Notes: generated by a model not told the origin, from the sequence alone. A DNA stretch of 29,892 nucleotides from SVQP01 sp045606685 (GCA_045606685.1 JAZUSJ010000045.1:1-29892); one strand, 5' to 3'; positions 6,712 to 16,300 are shown, numbered from the stretch's first letter. Made by a program: numbers and translations.

Positions 6712-9022
6712 CTTCCGATTTTGCTTCTTCATGCCTGTGCGCAGGACAAGGAGTGGTTTTGGAGGGCGTTGCGTACCAGCTGCCGCGCCATTCACCGTCA
6801 AGCGGTGGTGCATCCCAGAGAAAATAAGGCGAATCCTTGATAAACACCTCTTTTCCAAAGCTGCGCGCACCGCGCAAAAGTCCCGCATCCCGTACCGCTT
6901 CTCGGGGACAGTCATCCCCTGCCACACCGCCGAACACGCGATCGTACGGCACGAGCACGTGCGTCCGACAAGTGCCGTGCGGCAAATTGTCCGCAGTAAA
7001 GTACCCGATGCGGCTTCGGTCTCCGCGCAGATCACACGTGCAGGCATAGCCCGGCAGACACCCCGAATCGGCACAGAAGGAGAATTTCTGCACGGTTTCG
7101 GGCATGGAAAATGCAGTCTGGCCCATGTCAAAAATGCCTGCGTCGTACAGCCTTGTCATGACCTCGTCCCATACCGTGATGCTGACGTTGCCTTCAATGC
7201 CGCCCTGCTCTGCGGGGTAATCGTATCCCGTCCAAACACCGCCCAGCACCGCAGGGGTATATCCCACGAACAGGCGATCCACGCCTCTTTGCGTCGTACC
7301 CGTTTTGCCTGCGACCTCGATCTGCTCTGCAAGCGCGATCTTGCCCTTGGCTGTGCCGTCCGTGACCACCTGTTGCAGCATTTTGGTCATAATGGCTGCA
7401 TTTTCGGGCGACAGCACGGCACGCGGCTCGGCCGATGCACTCAGCAGCGGTACACCGTCCGCATCGGTCACGCGATAATAGGAACGCCAGGGCTGATAAT
7501 TCCCATCGTAAAAAATGCTGTAGGCGGCAGTCAGCTCACGCAAGGTCACGCCATGCGCAAACTGGCCAAGCGCCAGTCCTGCCTGCGTCATGTCATGTTC
7601 GGTCAGCGAGGTCATATCCAGCTGCTCCTTTAAGAAGTCAAGCGAAGTTTCCCTTCCCAGGTCGTCAAGGATCTTGACTGCCACCGTATTGACCGACTGC
7701 GCAATCGCCTGATGCACGGCCGTCAGCCCGTGATAAGCAAAATGCGCGTTGCGCGGCCATGGCTGATCTCCCTCGAAGCGCAGCGGTACGTCATCATATA
7801 CGGTCGCCCAGTTGATCAGCCCTCTTTGCAGCGCGGGTGCATAGACCGAGAGCGGCTTGATGGCCGAGCCCGGCGGCAGGCGCGTATCGGTCGCGTAATT
7901 CTGCAAGCGGTTGGCATTCTTTTGTCCGACAGCCCCTGCCACGCCCAAAATATCTCCCGTTGCGGGATCAATGATCATCATAGCGGAGCGTTCCTCGGGG
8001 GTAAAGAGATCGGTGGTGGCATAATATTCCTCCAGAATGAGCTGCACTCTTTGATCCATGGCACAATAGATGCGCAGCCCACCGCCGTATACCATGCTGC
8101 TTGCCATGCTGCGGCTGTAGCCGTAGGCATCGCACAGATCGCGTATGACATCCTCGATCACCATATCCTCATACCACGAGGAAATACGCCCTTGCTGCTG
8201 CGCCCCGGGAGAAAAGCGAAGCGGCTGCGCGGCCTGTGCGTAGGTTTGGCTGTCAATATATCCTTGCTCGTGCATGCAGGAAAGGATCAACTGCCTGCGT
8301 TTTTCATTCTGCTCGGGATGCGTCAAGGGATTATAGCGAGCGGGATTGTTGGTAATGGCGGCGATACAGGCGCATTCCCCCACGCTGAGCGCGGACACGT
8401 TTTTTGAAAAATAGTGTTGAGCGGCAGCACCCACACCGCGGCAGCCGTCGGCTAAATTGATGACGTTGAGATAGGTTTCAAGTATCTCGCTTTTGCTCAT
8501 TCTGCGCTCCAGATCAAGGGCGGCGAACATTTCGGCAAGCTTACGGTCGATGCTGATGCGGTCGTCCCCCGTCAGATTTTTGACCAGCTGCTGGGTGATG
8601 GTGGACGCACCGAAGGATCTGCCGCCCTTCTTTTGCAAACGGTTTTGCAAATACGACAAGGCAGCCTCGCCCGTGCGCAAAAAATCCACGCCCTCATGCT
8701 CCCAGAAGCGTTTGTCCTCAATGGCGACAAAGGCGTCCGCAAGTGCGCGCGGGATCTGATCAAAGGAGGCATATTCATAATAGGTACTGCCGCCGCACAA
8801 GGGGCCGATCTCATAAGCGTTTCCCTGCCGCGCGGCACGGTCGGTAAAATCGTACGCATACAGCCGCGAGGTGCCGCCCGTGCGCACGATCTGCAAAAGG
8901 GCATCATCCACCGCGCTTTTTGCGTAGGGAGCCAGCGCAAAACCGACGGCAATACAGGCGGCCGCACCGCTCAGATTGGCAACTGTCAGCAAAATGGCGA
9001 TCCATTTACAAAGCTTTTTCAT
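6707..9022 (-). CDS. Class A penicillin-binding protein (PBP1A-type transglycosylase/transpeptidase)
   Basis: 771 aa bifunctional peptidoglycan synthase. One N-terminal membrane anchor (residues 7-32) leaves the catalytic domains outside. The GT51 glycosyltransferase domain (about 70-240) shows IEDKRFWEHEG with catalytic Glu102, GASTITQQLVKNL at 138-150 and RKLAEMFAALDLERRMSK. The transpeptidase domain (about 345-640) shows SAIK at 386-389 (acylated Ser386), SVN at 443-445 and KTGT at 573-576. The first enzyme polymerises lipid II into glycan strands and the second cross-links stem peptides. The roughly 120-residue tail after the transpeptidase domain is cysteine-rich (FCADSGCLPGYACTC), which is common in clostridial homologues. 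The ATG at 9022 follows GAGGAG. It is divergent from the BofC-like gene. The last codons overlap hairpin array copy 2. Confidence 0.95.
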   Translation of the reverse strand: MKKLCKWIAILLTVANLSGAAACIAVGFALAPYAKSAVDDALLQIVRTGGTSRLYAYDFTDRAARQGNAYEIGPLCGGSTYYEYASFDQIPRALADAFVAIEDKRFWEHEGVDFLRTGEAALSYLQNRLQKKGGRSFGASTITQQLVKNLTGDDRISIDRKLAEMFAALDLERRMSKSEILETYLNVINLADGCRGVGAAAQHYFSKNVSALSVGECACIAAITNNPARYNPLTHPEQNEKRRQLILSCMHEQGYIDSQTYAQAAQPLRFSPGAQQQGRISSWYEDMVIEDVIRDLCDAYGYSRSMASSMVYGGGLRIYCAMDQRVQLILEEYYATTDLFTPEERSAMMIIDPATGDILGVAGAVGQKNANRLQNYATDTRLPPGSAIKPLSVYAPALQRGLINWATVYDDVPLRFEGDQPWPRNAHFAYHGLTAVHQAIAQSVNTVAVKILDDLGRETSLDFLKEQLDMTSLTEHDMTQAGLALGQFAHGVTLRELTAAYSIFYDGNYQPWRSYYRVTDADGVPLLSASAEPRAVLSPENAAIMTKMLQQVVTDGTAKGKIALAEQIEVAGKTGTTQRGVDRLFVGYTPAVLGGVWTGYDYPAEQGGIEGNVSITVWDEVMTRLYDAGIFDMGQTAFSMPETVQKFSFCADSGCLPGYACTCDLRGDRSRIGYFTADNLPHGTCRTHVLVPYDRVFGGVAGDDCPREAVRDAGLLRGARSFGKEVFIKDSPYFLWDAPPLDGEWRGSWYATPSKTTPCPAHRHEEAKSEE

Positions 9023-9109
9023 GCATACTCCTCTTTTTTGTCCTGTATTTGCATAGACTTGTTAAATCGGGCAAAAATAATCATGCAAACAAAAAAGCGA
9101 GGTACAAGC

Positions 9110-9661
9110 ATGAGATCATTAAAAATTGCCTTTAGCGTTCTGCTATGCGTTACTATTTTGTCGGTGGGGGCATCAGTTGTATGCGCGGTGATTGCCGGCA
9201 ACACAGCCGAATCCTTCCGCGATTACCGCTCCTCTGTCATTACTGCATTAAGTTCCCTGCACGCGCAGCTCAACAGCTCCAAGCAGGCCTTTGCCGAGGC
9301 GCTGACCTATCTGGAGGGCGAGCAAAACACCGAACAGCAAACAGAACCGGCAACCGAATCCATGACCGAAAGCGCAACAGACGAGCAGCAAAGCACCGCA
9401 CAGACCGAGCAGGACAGCGCAAGCACGGACGTGATGAAGGATCCGCAAATCACGCCCGATACAAGCGCTCCGACAGCGCTTTACACGGTGCGACAGGTGA
9501 ACGGCCGCATCGGTATTTACGGCGCGGACGGCGCTCTTTTGCGCACGCTCAGCATTCCCGTGGCAACGCTGCCCCGCACCGACCGCGAGCAGCTGGCCGT
9601 GGGCATTGTACTGTACAGCGAGCAGGAGCTGGACGCACTCATCGAGGATTTTTCGGGTTAA
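9110..9661 (+). CDS. Membrane-anchored protein with BofC-like C-terminal domain
   Basis: 183 aa. A hydrophobic segment at residues 5-29 would anchor or secrete the protein. Residues 30-70 are helical, residues 70-125 are a Gln/Thr/Glu/Ser-rich linker, and the last 60 residues fit the BofC C-terminal domain: YTVRQVNGRIGIYGADGALL, then ATLPRTDREQLAVGIVLYS and ELDALIEDFSG. The known pattern is a GkIavf strand, LPe.D...L..GI and a terminal LLEDy-S/G. Bacillus BofC is a forespore intermembrane protein controlling the SpoIVB protease, but clostridial proteins with this domain often lack the N-terminal BofC domain, as here, so a sporulation role is only a possibility. ATG 9110 follows GCGAGG; an in-frame ATG at 9083 has a poor RBS. 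It is divergent from the PBP gene (87-bp gap, no clear promoter seen). Confidence 0.72.
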   Translation: MRSLKIAFSVLLCVTILSVGASVVCAVIAGNTAESFRDYRSSVITALSSLHAQLNSSKQAFAEALTYLEGEQNTEQQTEPATESMTESATDEQQSTAQTEQDSASTDVMKDPQITPDTSAPTALYTVRQVNGRIGIYGADGALLRTLSIPVATLPRTDREQLAVGIVLYSEQELDALIEDFSG

Positions 9662-9662
9662 G

Positions 9663-9699
9663 AATCCGAGCCAACGCTGCGGGCGTTGGCTCGGATTTT
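9663..9699 (+). terminator. Intrinsic terminator after the BofC-like gene (possibly bidirectional)
   Basis: A perfect 15-bp stem AATCCGAGCCAACGC (9663-9677) pairs with its complement at 9683-9697 around a TGCGG loop and ends in TTTT. It starts 2 bp after the stop codon. The convergent lipoprotein gene ends at 9700, so the same hairpin may stop both transcripts. Confidence 0.85.
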
Positions 9700-10248
9700 C
9701 TATTCAAAGGAGTTTTCTATGGGGGAAGCAAACTCAAATCGGATCACCTTAATCCCGAAAAGGGCTTGTAACTGTTCATGACTCAAAGCAGTCACCTCCC
9801 GTGTGTATTCTTTGGGACCGGTTTGATAATGCTCAACGTAATTGATGCAAGGGCCTCGATCCCGATCGTTGGGATCCCCCAGATAATATCCTCCGCCGCC
9901 ATAAAACAGAATCACGCGGGATTCTTGGTTGATCCTGCCGGGAACAAGCTCCGATTCTGTATTCTCGTCAAATTCAATGATCAAGCGCTGCTCTTCCTTG
10001 CCGCTTTCAAGCGATTCGTACCACGTGCGTGAATACGGATAAAACGGAAACGGATTGGACAGATCGTAGCCGGCAAAGGTGCAAACGACCGTATCTTCAA
10101 TCAGATATCTTTGCCCATCCAGCTCGTATTCAAGCACGAAAGGAAAATTTCCTTCCGTGATTTTCGGTGCAGGCTCATAACTCTTTTCACATCCCGAAAA
10201 ACCCAGCACGACAAGCAAGCTAACCATAATCAAAATAAATTTTTTCAT
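9700..10248 (-). CDS. Lipoprotein of unknown function, last gene of the ECF sigma operon
   Basis: 182 aa. The N-terminus MKKFILIMVSLLVVLGFSGC is a lipoprotein signal peptide with a FSGC lipobox, so the mature protein would be tethered to the outer face of the membrane. The mature domain is rich in aromatic and acidic residues, with a Gly/Tyr stretch (YGGGGYYLGDP) and a C-terminal THEQ/LSHEQLQALFGIK-like helix. I do not recognise the fold. The ATG at 10248 is fixed by AAAGGAG directly upstream. It starts 10 bp after the stop of the LRR gene, so it is translated from the same mRNA and may belong to the same envelope-sensing pathway. The longer frame upstream to 10383 only overlaps the LRR gene and is rejected. 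Confidence 0.75.
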   Translation of the reverse strand: MKKFILIMVSLLVVLGFSGCEKSYEPAPKITEGNFPFVLEYELDGQRYLIEDTVVCTFAGYDLSNPFPFYPYSRTWYESLESGKEEQRLIIEFDENTESELVPGRINQESRVILFYGGGGYYLGDPNDRDRGPCINYVEHYQTGPKEYTREVTALSHEQLQALFGIKVIRFEFASPIENSFE

Positions 10249-10258
10249 GATTTCTCCT

Positions 10259-12007
10259 TTAATCGTTGACGTACACCACAAGCGGGGTAAGCGCTTCTCT
10301 TGCTTGATTTGACATCGTGATGCGCTCCCATTCTTCGGGTGTTCCGACAAATCGGATCTCTCTGATCTCGTCGCAATACTCAAATATATTGTCCCCGATC
10401 CGGGTAACGCCGTGATACATAGTCACACTCTCAAGCTTACTGCATTGCATGAATGCCCATTCCCCGATGACCTGTATCCCCTTGGGAAGATGAATGCTTT
10501 GAATATTGCGCATACCCGCACACATCGACGGACGGATTTCGGTCATACCCTCGGAAAGCTTGATTTCTTTGAGTCCCAGGCAAGAGTTGAACGCATATCC
10601 TCCCACCTCGGTAACGCTGTCCGGCAAGATCGCCTTGGTGATATCCGTAGCGGTAAAAGCCCATGGACCAATGGATTTCAGCGTGCTCGGAAAAACGATC
10701 TCCTCCAAAGAATACGCATCCGAAAAAGCAGACTCACCGATCACCTCAAGCCCTTCGGATAATTCAACCCTCTTCAAGGCACAGTCTAAAAATGCATTAG
10801 CACCGATCTCCTTTACCGTAGGAGGAATATATACAAAATCCACAACCACGCTCATGAACGCATCCTGCCCGATCGCTGCTACGGGATATCCCTTGTAAGT
10901 GGGTGGGATATAGACCTCTCTGTCCTTGCAGGAGCCTATACCGCTGACTACGTAGACCGTTTCACCGTTCCTTGTTTCTTTGGTATATTCCAGCCCCTCG
11001 GACCAGCCGTCAACGGGCGGCTCGTAATCCGTGTCGGGTACGGGCTCGGTTGCATCCTCCCCGCCGTCCTCGGGAATGATCACGGTAAAGATGACAAGAT
11101 TGCTCTCGTTGCCGTTGGCGGCCTTGACGCAGATATACACCTTATGCTCACCCGGTGCAAGATCGGCAACGGGTACAAGCACCTCCATTCTGGAGCAGGA
11201 TTTGCCGCCCATATAGGCAGCAACCGTTTTGACCATGTCCTCGGGCTCTTTGGAAAAGGATCTGTCGTAAACAGGCTCGCCCTGATCGATCTTATAGCCG
11301 TACGTCCCGGGTGAGGACAGCGTAAAGGCCAGCCAACCGCGGAATTTGAGGTGCGTGACGTCCGGATCGGTCACCTCGACCTTTTTGCGCCATTGATTGT
11401 AGTTCGCGGAAAACACCTCGATCTCGCGCTCGCCCGCAATCATATACAGGCTGTCGTACGAGCTGTGAATGAAAATGGCCTGATCCTCGGGCGGCTGATA
11501 GGTGGTGTCCTCTTCAGTTTTGGTCGTGGGCTGCTCGGTTTCGGTTTCGGGCTTGGTGGTCTGCTCGGGATCTCTTCCTCCGCCTACTGCGGAGTCATCC
11601 CCCGGATCACCCGTTTCCCGATCGGGCTCGGCCGTATTCTCCTTACTCGAATCATGCTCTGCTCCCCATGATTGCCGCAGAGCTGCGATCACGCTGCCGA
11701 GCGCTTGCCTGATATCCTCGTTGAGCAGCGAGCTGACGGCATTATCCTCCTCGCACAGCACGATCTGGACAAAATGCAGCACAGTGCCGTCATATTCGGG
11801 ATAATTCTGCTCCACGCGCCTGACGGCCGCAGCCGTGCTTGCAATCCCTACTGCAGACAGCAGAACAGTCAGCACCAAAGCCAGCGAGGCTGCGATCAGA
11901 AAAGCGCGGAAGATCGGCTTTTTCCGCATTGGCACGGGAGCCTCTGCGCGCTCGATGAGATCGAAATCGATCTCGCTCATCATATCGAATAAAAGCTGAT
12001 TGGTCAT
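10259..12007 (-). CDS. Membrane-anchored BspA-type LRR protein, probable anti-sigma factor/receptor
   Basis: 582 aa with one membrane segment (about 32-54). The 30-residue cytosolic N-terminus has the form LLFDMMSEIDFDLIERA, as in anti-sigma proteins of clostridial ECF operons. Outside the membrane come a Thr/Glu/Asp-rich linker (about 110-165), a beta-rich region (about 165-330) and seven or so BspA-type leucine-rich repeats (about 365-560) of the form IG..AF..C..L..I.LP..V. The repeats close with FVGTPEEWERI, typical of the last BspA repeat. The ATG at 12007 overlaps the TGA of the upstream sigma gene by 4 bp (ATGA), showing translational coupling. I infer that the N-terminus holds the sigma factor and the LRR face binds an extracellular ligand or surface. 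The anti-sigma role is not shown directly; the LRR call is secure. Confidence 0.82.
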   Translation of the reverse strand: MTNQLLFDMMSEIDFDLIERAEAPVPMRKKPIFRAFLIAASLALVLTVLLSAVGIASTAAAVRRVEQNYPEYDGTVLHFVQIVLCEEDNAVSSLLNEDIRQALGSVIAALRQSWGAEHDSSKENTAEPDRETGDPGDDSAVGGGRDPEQTTKPETETEQPTTKTEEDTTYQPPEDQAIFIHSSYDSLYMIAGEREIEVFSANYNQWRKKVEVTDPDVTHLKFRGWLAFTLSSPGTYGYKIDQGEPVYDRSFSKEPEDMVKTVAAYMGGKSCSRMEVLVPVADLAPGEHKVYICVKAANGNESNLVIFTVIIPEDGGEDATEPVPDTDYEPPVDGWSEGLEYTKETRNGETVYVVSGIGSCKDREVYIPPTYKGYPVAAIGQDAFMSVVVDFVYIPPTVKEIGANAFLDCALKRVELSEGLEVIGESAFSDAYSLEEIVFPSTLKSIGPWAFTATDITKAILPDSVTEVGGYAFNSCLGLKEIKLSEGMTEIRPSMCAGMRNIQSIHLPKGIQVIGEWAFMQCSKLESVTMYHGVTRIGDNIFEYCDEIREIRFVGTPEEWERITMSNQAREALTPLVVYVND

Positions 12008-12564
12008 AGCGCAAAGCCCTCGCTTTCCAGGAAAGCTTTGAGCGCTTGCCTTGTTCTTGACAGGATCTTGAACACGTTGGATCTGCTCAGCCCATACCGC
12101 TTGGCAATGCTCTCCACGCTGTCCACGTGATAGTAGCGGCGGACGAAAATATTGCAATCACGTGCAGGCAAGGAGCGAAGAAAGCGATTGAACGCCTCGG
12201 CAAATTCCTGCTTGTCGATATATTGCTGCAGCTCGTCTCCGGGAGATGCCACGTCGGTCAGCTCGTCCAGCGCAAGGGCAACCTCTCCGCCACCGCGCTT
12301 TTCTCTCTTCTCGGACTTGTACTTATTGATCGAGAGATTTCTCGTAATGCGTCCGACGTAGGTTTTCAGCACATTCGGACATGCCGGCGGAATGGAATTC
12401 CAGGTTTGCAGCCAGGTGTCGTTGACGCACTCCTCGCTATCCTGCATGTTGCGCAAAATGTTCTGCGCAATGCTCATGCAATAGCTGCCGTATTTGTTTG
12501 CCGTTTCGGTGATCGCACGCTCGTCCCGCGCAAAATACAGCGCAATAATTTGGTTATCCTGCAC
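12004..12564 (-). CDS. ECF-type RNA polymerase sigma factor (coupled to the LRR protein)
   Basis: 186 aa sigma-70 family protein of the extracytoplasmic-function type with only regions 2 and 4. Region 2 (about 20-95) includes QNILRNMQDSEECVNDTWLQTW and the -10-recognition helix TYVGRITRNLSINKYKSEK. Region 4 (about 130-180) has the helix-turn-helix SVESIAKRYGLSRSNVFKIL. A charged linker with EKRGGGE joins them. The start is a GTG at 12564 with AAAGGGGAG 7-8 bp upstream. It ends in an ATGA overlap with the LRR gene, which points to that protein as its regulator. It lies 18 bp after another ECF sigma gene. Confidence 0.92.
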   Translation of the reverse strand: MQDNQIIALYFARDERAITETANKYGSYCMSIAQNILRNMQDSEECVNDTWLQTWNSIPPACPNVLKTYVGRITRNLSINKYKSEKREKRGGGEVALALDELTDVASPGDELQQYIDKQEFAEAFNRFLRSLPARDCNIFVRRYYHVDSVESIAKRYGLSRSNVFKILSRTRQALKAFLESEGFAL

Positions 12565-12582
12565 GTAATCACTCCCCTTTCT

Positions 12583-13143
12583 CTAAAAATCCTTTTGCTC
12601 CAGCAGCGCACGCAGCATTTTTTTGGCTCTGAATATGCGGCTGTTGACCTTGCTTCGCTCGATCCCAAGCTGCTGCGCGATCTGTGTATTGGTCATATGC
12701 TCGTAGTATTTGAGCAAAATGACCTCTCTGTACATCCCGTCAAGCGCATCCACGGCACGCCTGAGCGTAGCAGCGCTTTCCTCCTTTTCGATCTGCAGGG
12801 CAAGGTCGTATTCGTCGGGCAACGCCAAAGCATCGGGATGTCCCTCGCCCGAGATCAGCAGGCTCTGTCTTTTCTTTTTTCTGTAATGATTGATAGCCAC
12901 GTTGCGCGTATACGTATGAATGAGCGCGGCGGTCGCGTTGCTGTCCGGCCGGGCAAATACCTCTGCATTACAGCAAACGCGGTAAAATGCCTCCTGCACC
13001 GCATCCTCGGCATCCTGCGTGTTGCGCAGAATGTCGTACGCTTTTTTATACATTTGCTCATAGTAGATCTCGTAGAGCATCGCAAGCATCCTGCGCTGCT
13101 CCGCGCTCAGATCGGGCAAGCTCGTTTGTTTTTTATTCTGCAT
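12583..13143 (-). CDS. ECF-type RNA polymerase sigma factor, first gene of the operon
   Basis: 186 aa sigma-70 family protein. Region 2 shows YKKAYDILRNTQDAEDAVQEAFYRV followed (interrupted in this listing) by the helix TYTRNVAINHYRKKKR. Region 4 shows YREVILLKYYEHMTNTQIAQ with the recognition helix IERSKVNSRIFRAKKMLRAL. It differs clearly from the second sigma factor 18 bp downstream, so the pair is not a recent duplication. It has no anti-sigma gene of its own next to it; both may answer to the single LRR protein. ATG 13143 follows AGAGGAGAAA. It probably carries the operon promoter upstream. Confidence 0.92.
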   Translation of the reverse strand: MQNKKQTSLPDLSAEQRRMLAMLYEIYYEQMYKKAYDILRNTQDAEDAVQEAFYRVCCNAEVFARPDSNATAALIHTYTRNVAINHYRKKKRQSLLISGEGHPDALALPDEYDLALQIEKEESAATLRRAVDALDGMYREVILLKYYEHMTNTQIAQQLGIERSKVNSRIFRAKKMLRALLEQKDF

Positions 13144-13286
13144 GATTTCTCCTCTGAAAAAGTCACTCTACTTTACATCACAACTTTTTCACGGATTTTT
13201 GACAGTTTTTTTGAAATTTTATCAAAAATATTGCATGACACGCTATATATAACAAACGAACGCGGGATTTATTTGCGAAAAAAGGA
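13144..13286 (-). promoter_or_regulatory. AT-rich leader of the ECF operon, promoter not resolved
   Basis: The stretch between the dnaE terminator and the first sigma gene must hold the operon promoter. No TTGACA/TATAAT pair with good spacing was found. GTGAAAAAG (13192-13184 on the minus strand) resembles an ECF-type -35 element, which would allow autoregulation, but no matching -10 can be named with confidence. Confidence 0.3.
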
Positions 13287-13324
13287 AATTTCAAAAAATT
13301 CGGTGGGTGCGAGCGCACCCACCG
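13287..13324 (-). terminator. Intrinsic terminator of dnaE
   Basis: A 10-bp GC-rich stem, CGGTGGGTGC (13301-13310) with GCACCCACCG (13315-13324), is followed on the minus strand by AATTTTTTG. It starts 8 bp after the dnaE stop codon. Confidence 0.88.
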
Positions 13325-13331
13325 TGTTTTT

Positions 13332-16300
13332 TTATTGATAGATCACGTTTTCCTTGCCCAAAAGGTCGATCAGCTGCTGCATGACGAAGGGTGAGAGCGC
13401 AATGCCCTTTGGGTGCGGCATATACGTTTTGGTCGCGCTGTTGTAGAATACCAGCGGCACGGTCAGTCCTTCGTCAAAGATTTCGGCCAAATTGAGTGCC
13501 TTGCGGTACGGCACGCCCTCGGTGTCCGGTACGCGCAGGTAGAGTTTTTTGATTTTTGGAGGACGTTTCGGGCCGTCGGGGACGTCGGCCCCTACGGTGG
13601 TGCGATGCGGACCGTCGGTGGTGCGGTGCGGACCGTCGGTGATGCGATGCGGGCCGTCGGGGACATCGGCCCCTACGGGGGTGCGCGGAGCGGTGGGTTT
13701 GGGAGTATAATGCTCGTCGTCCACAAGCTCTGCGGCAAGGCTGACAAGCACCTTGGGCGCTTCCTCCTCGCGGATCGAAATATTGCCTTGGATATACACC
13801 GCGTTATCCACGCGGACAAAGTGGCCAAGGCTTTCGTAGGTCTTGGCAAACATGATGCATTCGATCTCGCCCGTGCGATCCTCCACGGTAAAGAAGGCCA
13901 TGCGCTGATCGTTCTTGGTGGTCTTGATGGTAATGGAAGTGATCATGCCCGCGATGCGCACACGGGCGCGATCGGGCAGCAAGGCGCCCGTTTCATCGGT
14001 CAGCTCTGCAATATTCACGGTGTTCAGATCCGCAATGCACCTGTCGTAGCCGTCCAGCAAATGCCCGGAGAAATACATGCCCGAGGCATCCTTTTCCAGC
14101 ATCAGCTTTTCTCTTTTGGTATATTCGGGGATATTTGGATACGCAAAACTTGTCTTGGTCTTGACCTCGGGAACCATGCTGAACATATCCAGCTGACCTG
14201 CGATATTATCTCGGTTTTTCTGTGATACGGTATCGATGATCTGCTCGTAGGCCGAGAGCAGCTTGGAGCGATATACGCCAAGCGAATCAAACGCGCCTGC
14301 CTTGATCAGCGCCTCGATCATGCGCTTATTCATGTCTTTTCCCGACATTCTTTCCACAAAATCCTCAAAAGAGGCGAAATCATGCCCCTCTCGTTCACGG
14401 CAGAGCGAATCCACAAACTGGCCGCCCACGTTTTTGAGCGCAAGCAAACCGAAGCGGATGGTATTGTCCTTGCCGTAAAAATCCGAACGGCTGCGGTTGA
14501 TATCGGGCGGCAGCACCGAGATGCCGCGCTTGTTGCACTCTCCGATATATTCCGCAATTTTTGTCTGATTTCCAAGCACGCTGGTCAGAAGTGCCGAGAA
14601 ATATTCACAGGGATAATGCGTTTTGAGATATGCCGTGCGCCAGGACAGCACGGCATAGGCTGCTGCGTGAGATTTGTTGAAGGCGTAGTTGGCGAAATTG
14701 CCCAGGTCGTCAAACAGCTTGGTGGCGGTTTGTGCGTCCACGCCGCGCTGTGCAGCACCTGCGATAAAGTCGGTGCGCTCAGCCTGCAGCACGTCCGCCT
14801 TTTTCTTGGACATGGCACGGCGCACGATGTCCGCGTGTCCGAAGCTGTAGCCCGCCACCTCGCGGAAAATGCGCATGACCTGCTCCTGATATACTGCACA
14901 GCCGTACGTTTCCTTCAGAATAGGCTCAAGCAACGGCGTATCGTACTCGATCTTGGAAGGATCATGACGGCACTCGATATAGCGCGGAATCGAATCCATG
15001 GGGCCGGGACGGTACAGCGCGATGACCGCGATCACGTCCTCAAAGCAGGACGGGCGCAGCTGCGTCAGCACCTGTCGGATGCCGCTCGATTCCAACTGAA
15101 AAACGCCCGAGGTATTGCCCTTTGCGATCAGTGCAAAGGTTTCGGGATCATCGTACGGGATGCATTCGATATCAAAATCGGGATTGGTTTCGCGGATCTG
15201 CTTTTGCGCGTCGTTGATAATGGTCAGATAGCGCAAGCCCAAAAAGTCAAATTTGAGCAGTCCCAAATTGGCAATGGTATCCATATCAAACTGGGTGACC
15301 ACCGTGCCGTTGCTGTGGGAGAGCGGCACGTATTTGCTGACAGGCTTGTCCGTGATCACAATGCCCGCAGCGTGTACCGATACGTTACGCGGCATGCCCT
15401 CCAGCGCCATGGCGGTATCGATCAGCTCGCGGTTCTTATCGGATGCGTTGTAAAGCGCCTTCAGCTCGGGCAGCTTGAGCGCCTGCTCCAGCGTAATGCC
15501 CAGCTCTGCCGGGACGGCCTTGGCGATCACGTCCACGTCGGCATACGGCATACCCATGGCGCGTCCGCAATCGCGGATGGCTGCGCGGGCGGCAAGCGTA
15601 CCGAAGGTGATGATCTGCGACACGTGCTCGCGTCCGTAACGCTTTGCCACGTATTCGATCACCTCGTCGCGGCGGTTATAGCAAAAGTCAATATCAATAT
15701 CGGGCATGCTGACTCTCTCCGGATTGAGAAAACGCTCGAAAAGCAGATCGTAGCGGATCGAATCCACATCGGTAATGCCGAGTGCAAAGGCAACAAGCGA
15801 GCCAGCACCCGAGCCTCTGCCCGGGCCTACGGGAATCCCCTTGCTTTTGGCAAAATTCACATAGTCCTGCACGATCAGAAAATAATCTGCATACCCCATC
15901 TGCTCGATGACCGAAAGCTCGTAGGCAATACGGTCACGGTAGGTCTGCTCGCTTTGCGCATCAAAGGTGATCTGTCCCTTGGAAACGCGCTGCGCAAAGC
16001 CCTTTTCTGCCAGTTCATATAAATAAGCAACCGAATCCTTACCGTCGGGACACGGGAATTTGGGCAGATACAGCGTGTCAAAATCAAATTCGACCGAGCA
16101 GCGGTCTGCGATCTTGACTGTATTTTCGAGCGCACCCTCGTACTGTCCGAACAGCATGCGCATCTCACCCGTATCCTTGTAATAAAACTCGTCGGTTTCA
16201 AATCCGATGGGGCGGCCGTCCTCGATCGAGGAGTTGGTCTGGATACACATCAGAATGGCTTGGGTGGAGGCATCACGGCGGCGCAGATAATGGCAGTCGT

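Noticed and set aside
6542..7633. 363-codon plus-strand open frame opposite the PBP gene
   Set aside because: Antisense to the verified PBP C-terminal and transpeptidase coding region; it carries no domain signal.
9083..9109. Earlier ATG start for the BofC-like protein at 9083
   Set aside because: It is in frame but has no purine-rich RBS, whereas GCGAGG precedes 9110 at the right distance and the signal-anchor begins there.
13570..13685. dnaE repeat as a frameshift or misassembly
   Set aside because: The frame is kept through all units and the flanking DnaE sequence is intact on both sides, so a real in-frame insertion is more likely, though read-level proof is not available here.
14382..16022. 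546-codon plus-strand open frame opposite dnaE
   Set aside because: Low-complexity mirror of dnaE codons, His/Arg-rich, with no domain and no RBS of note.
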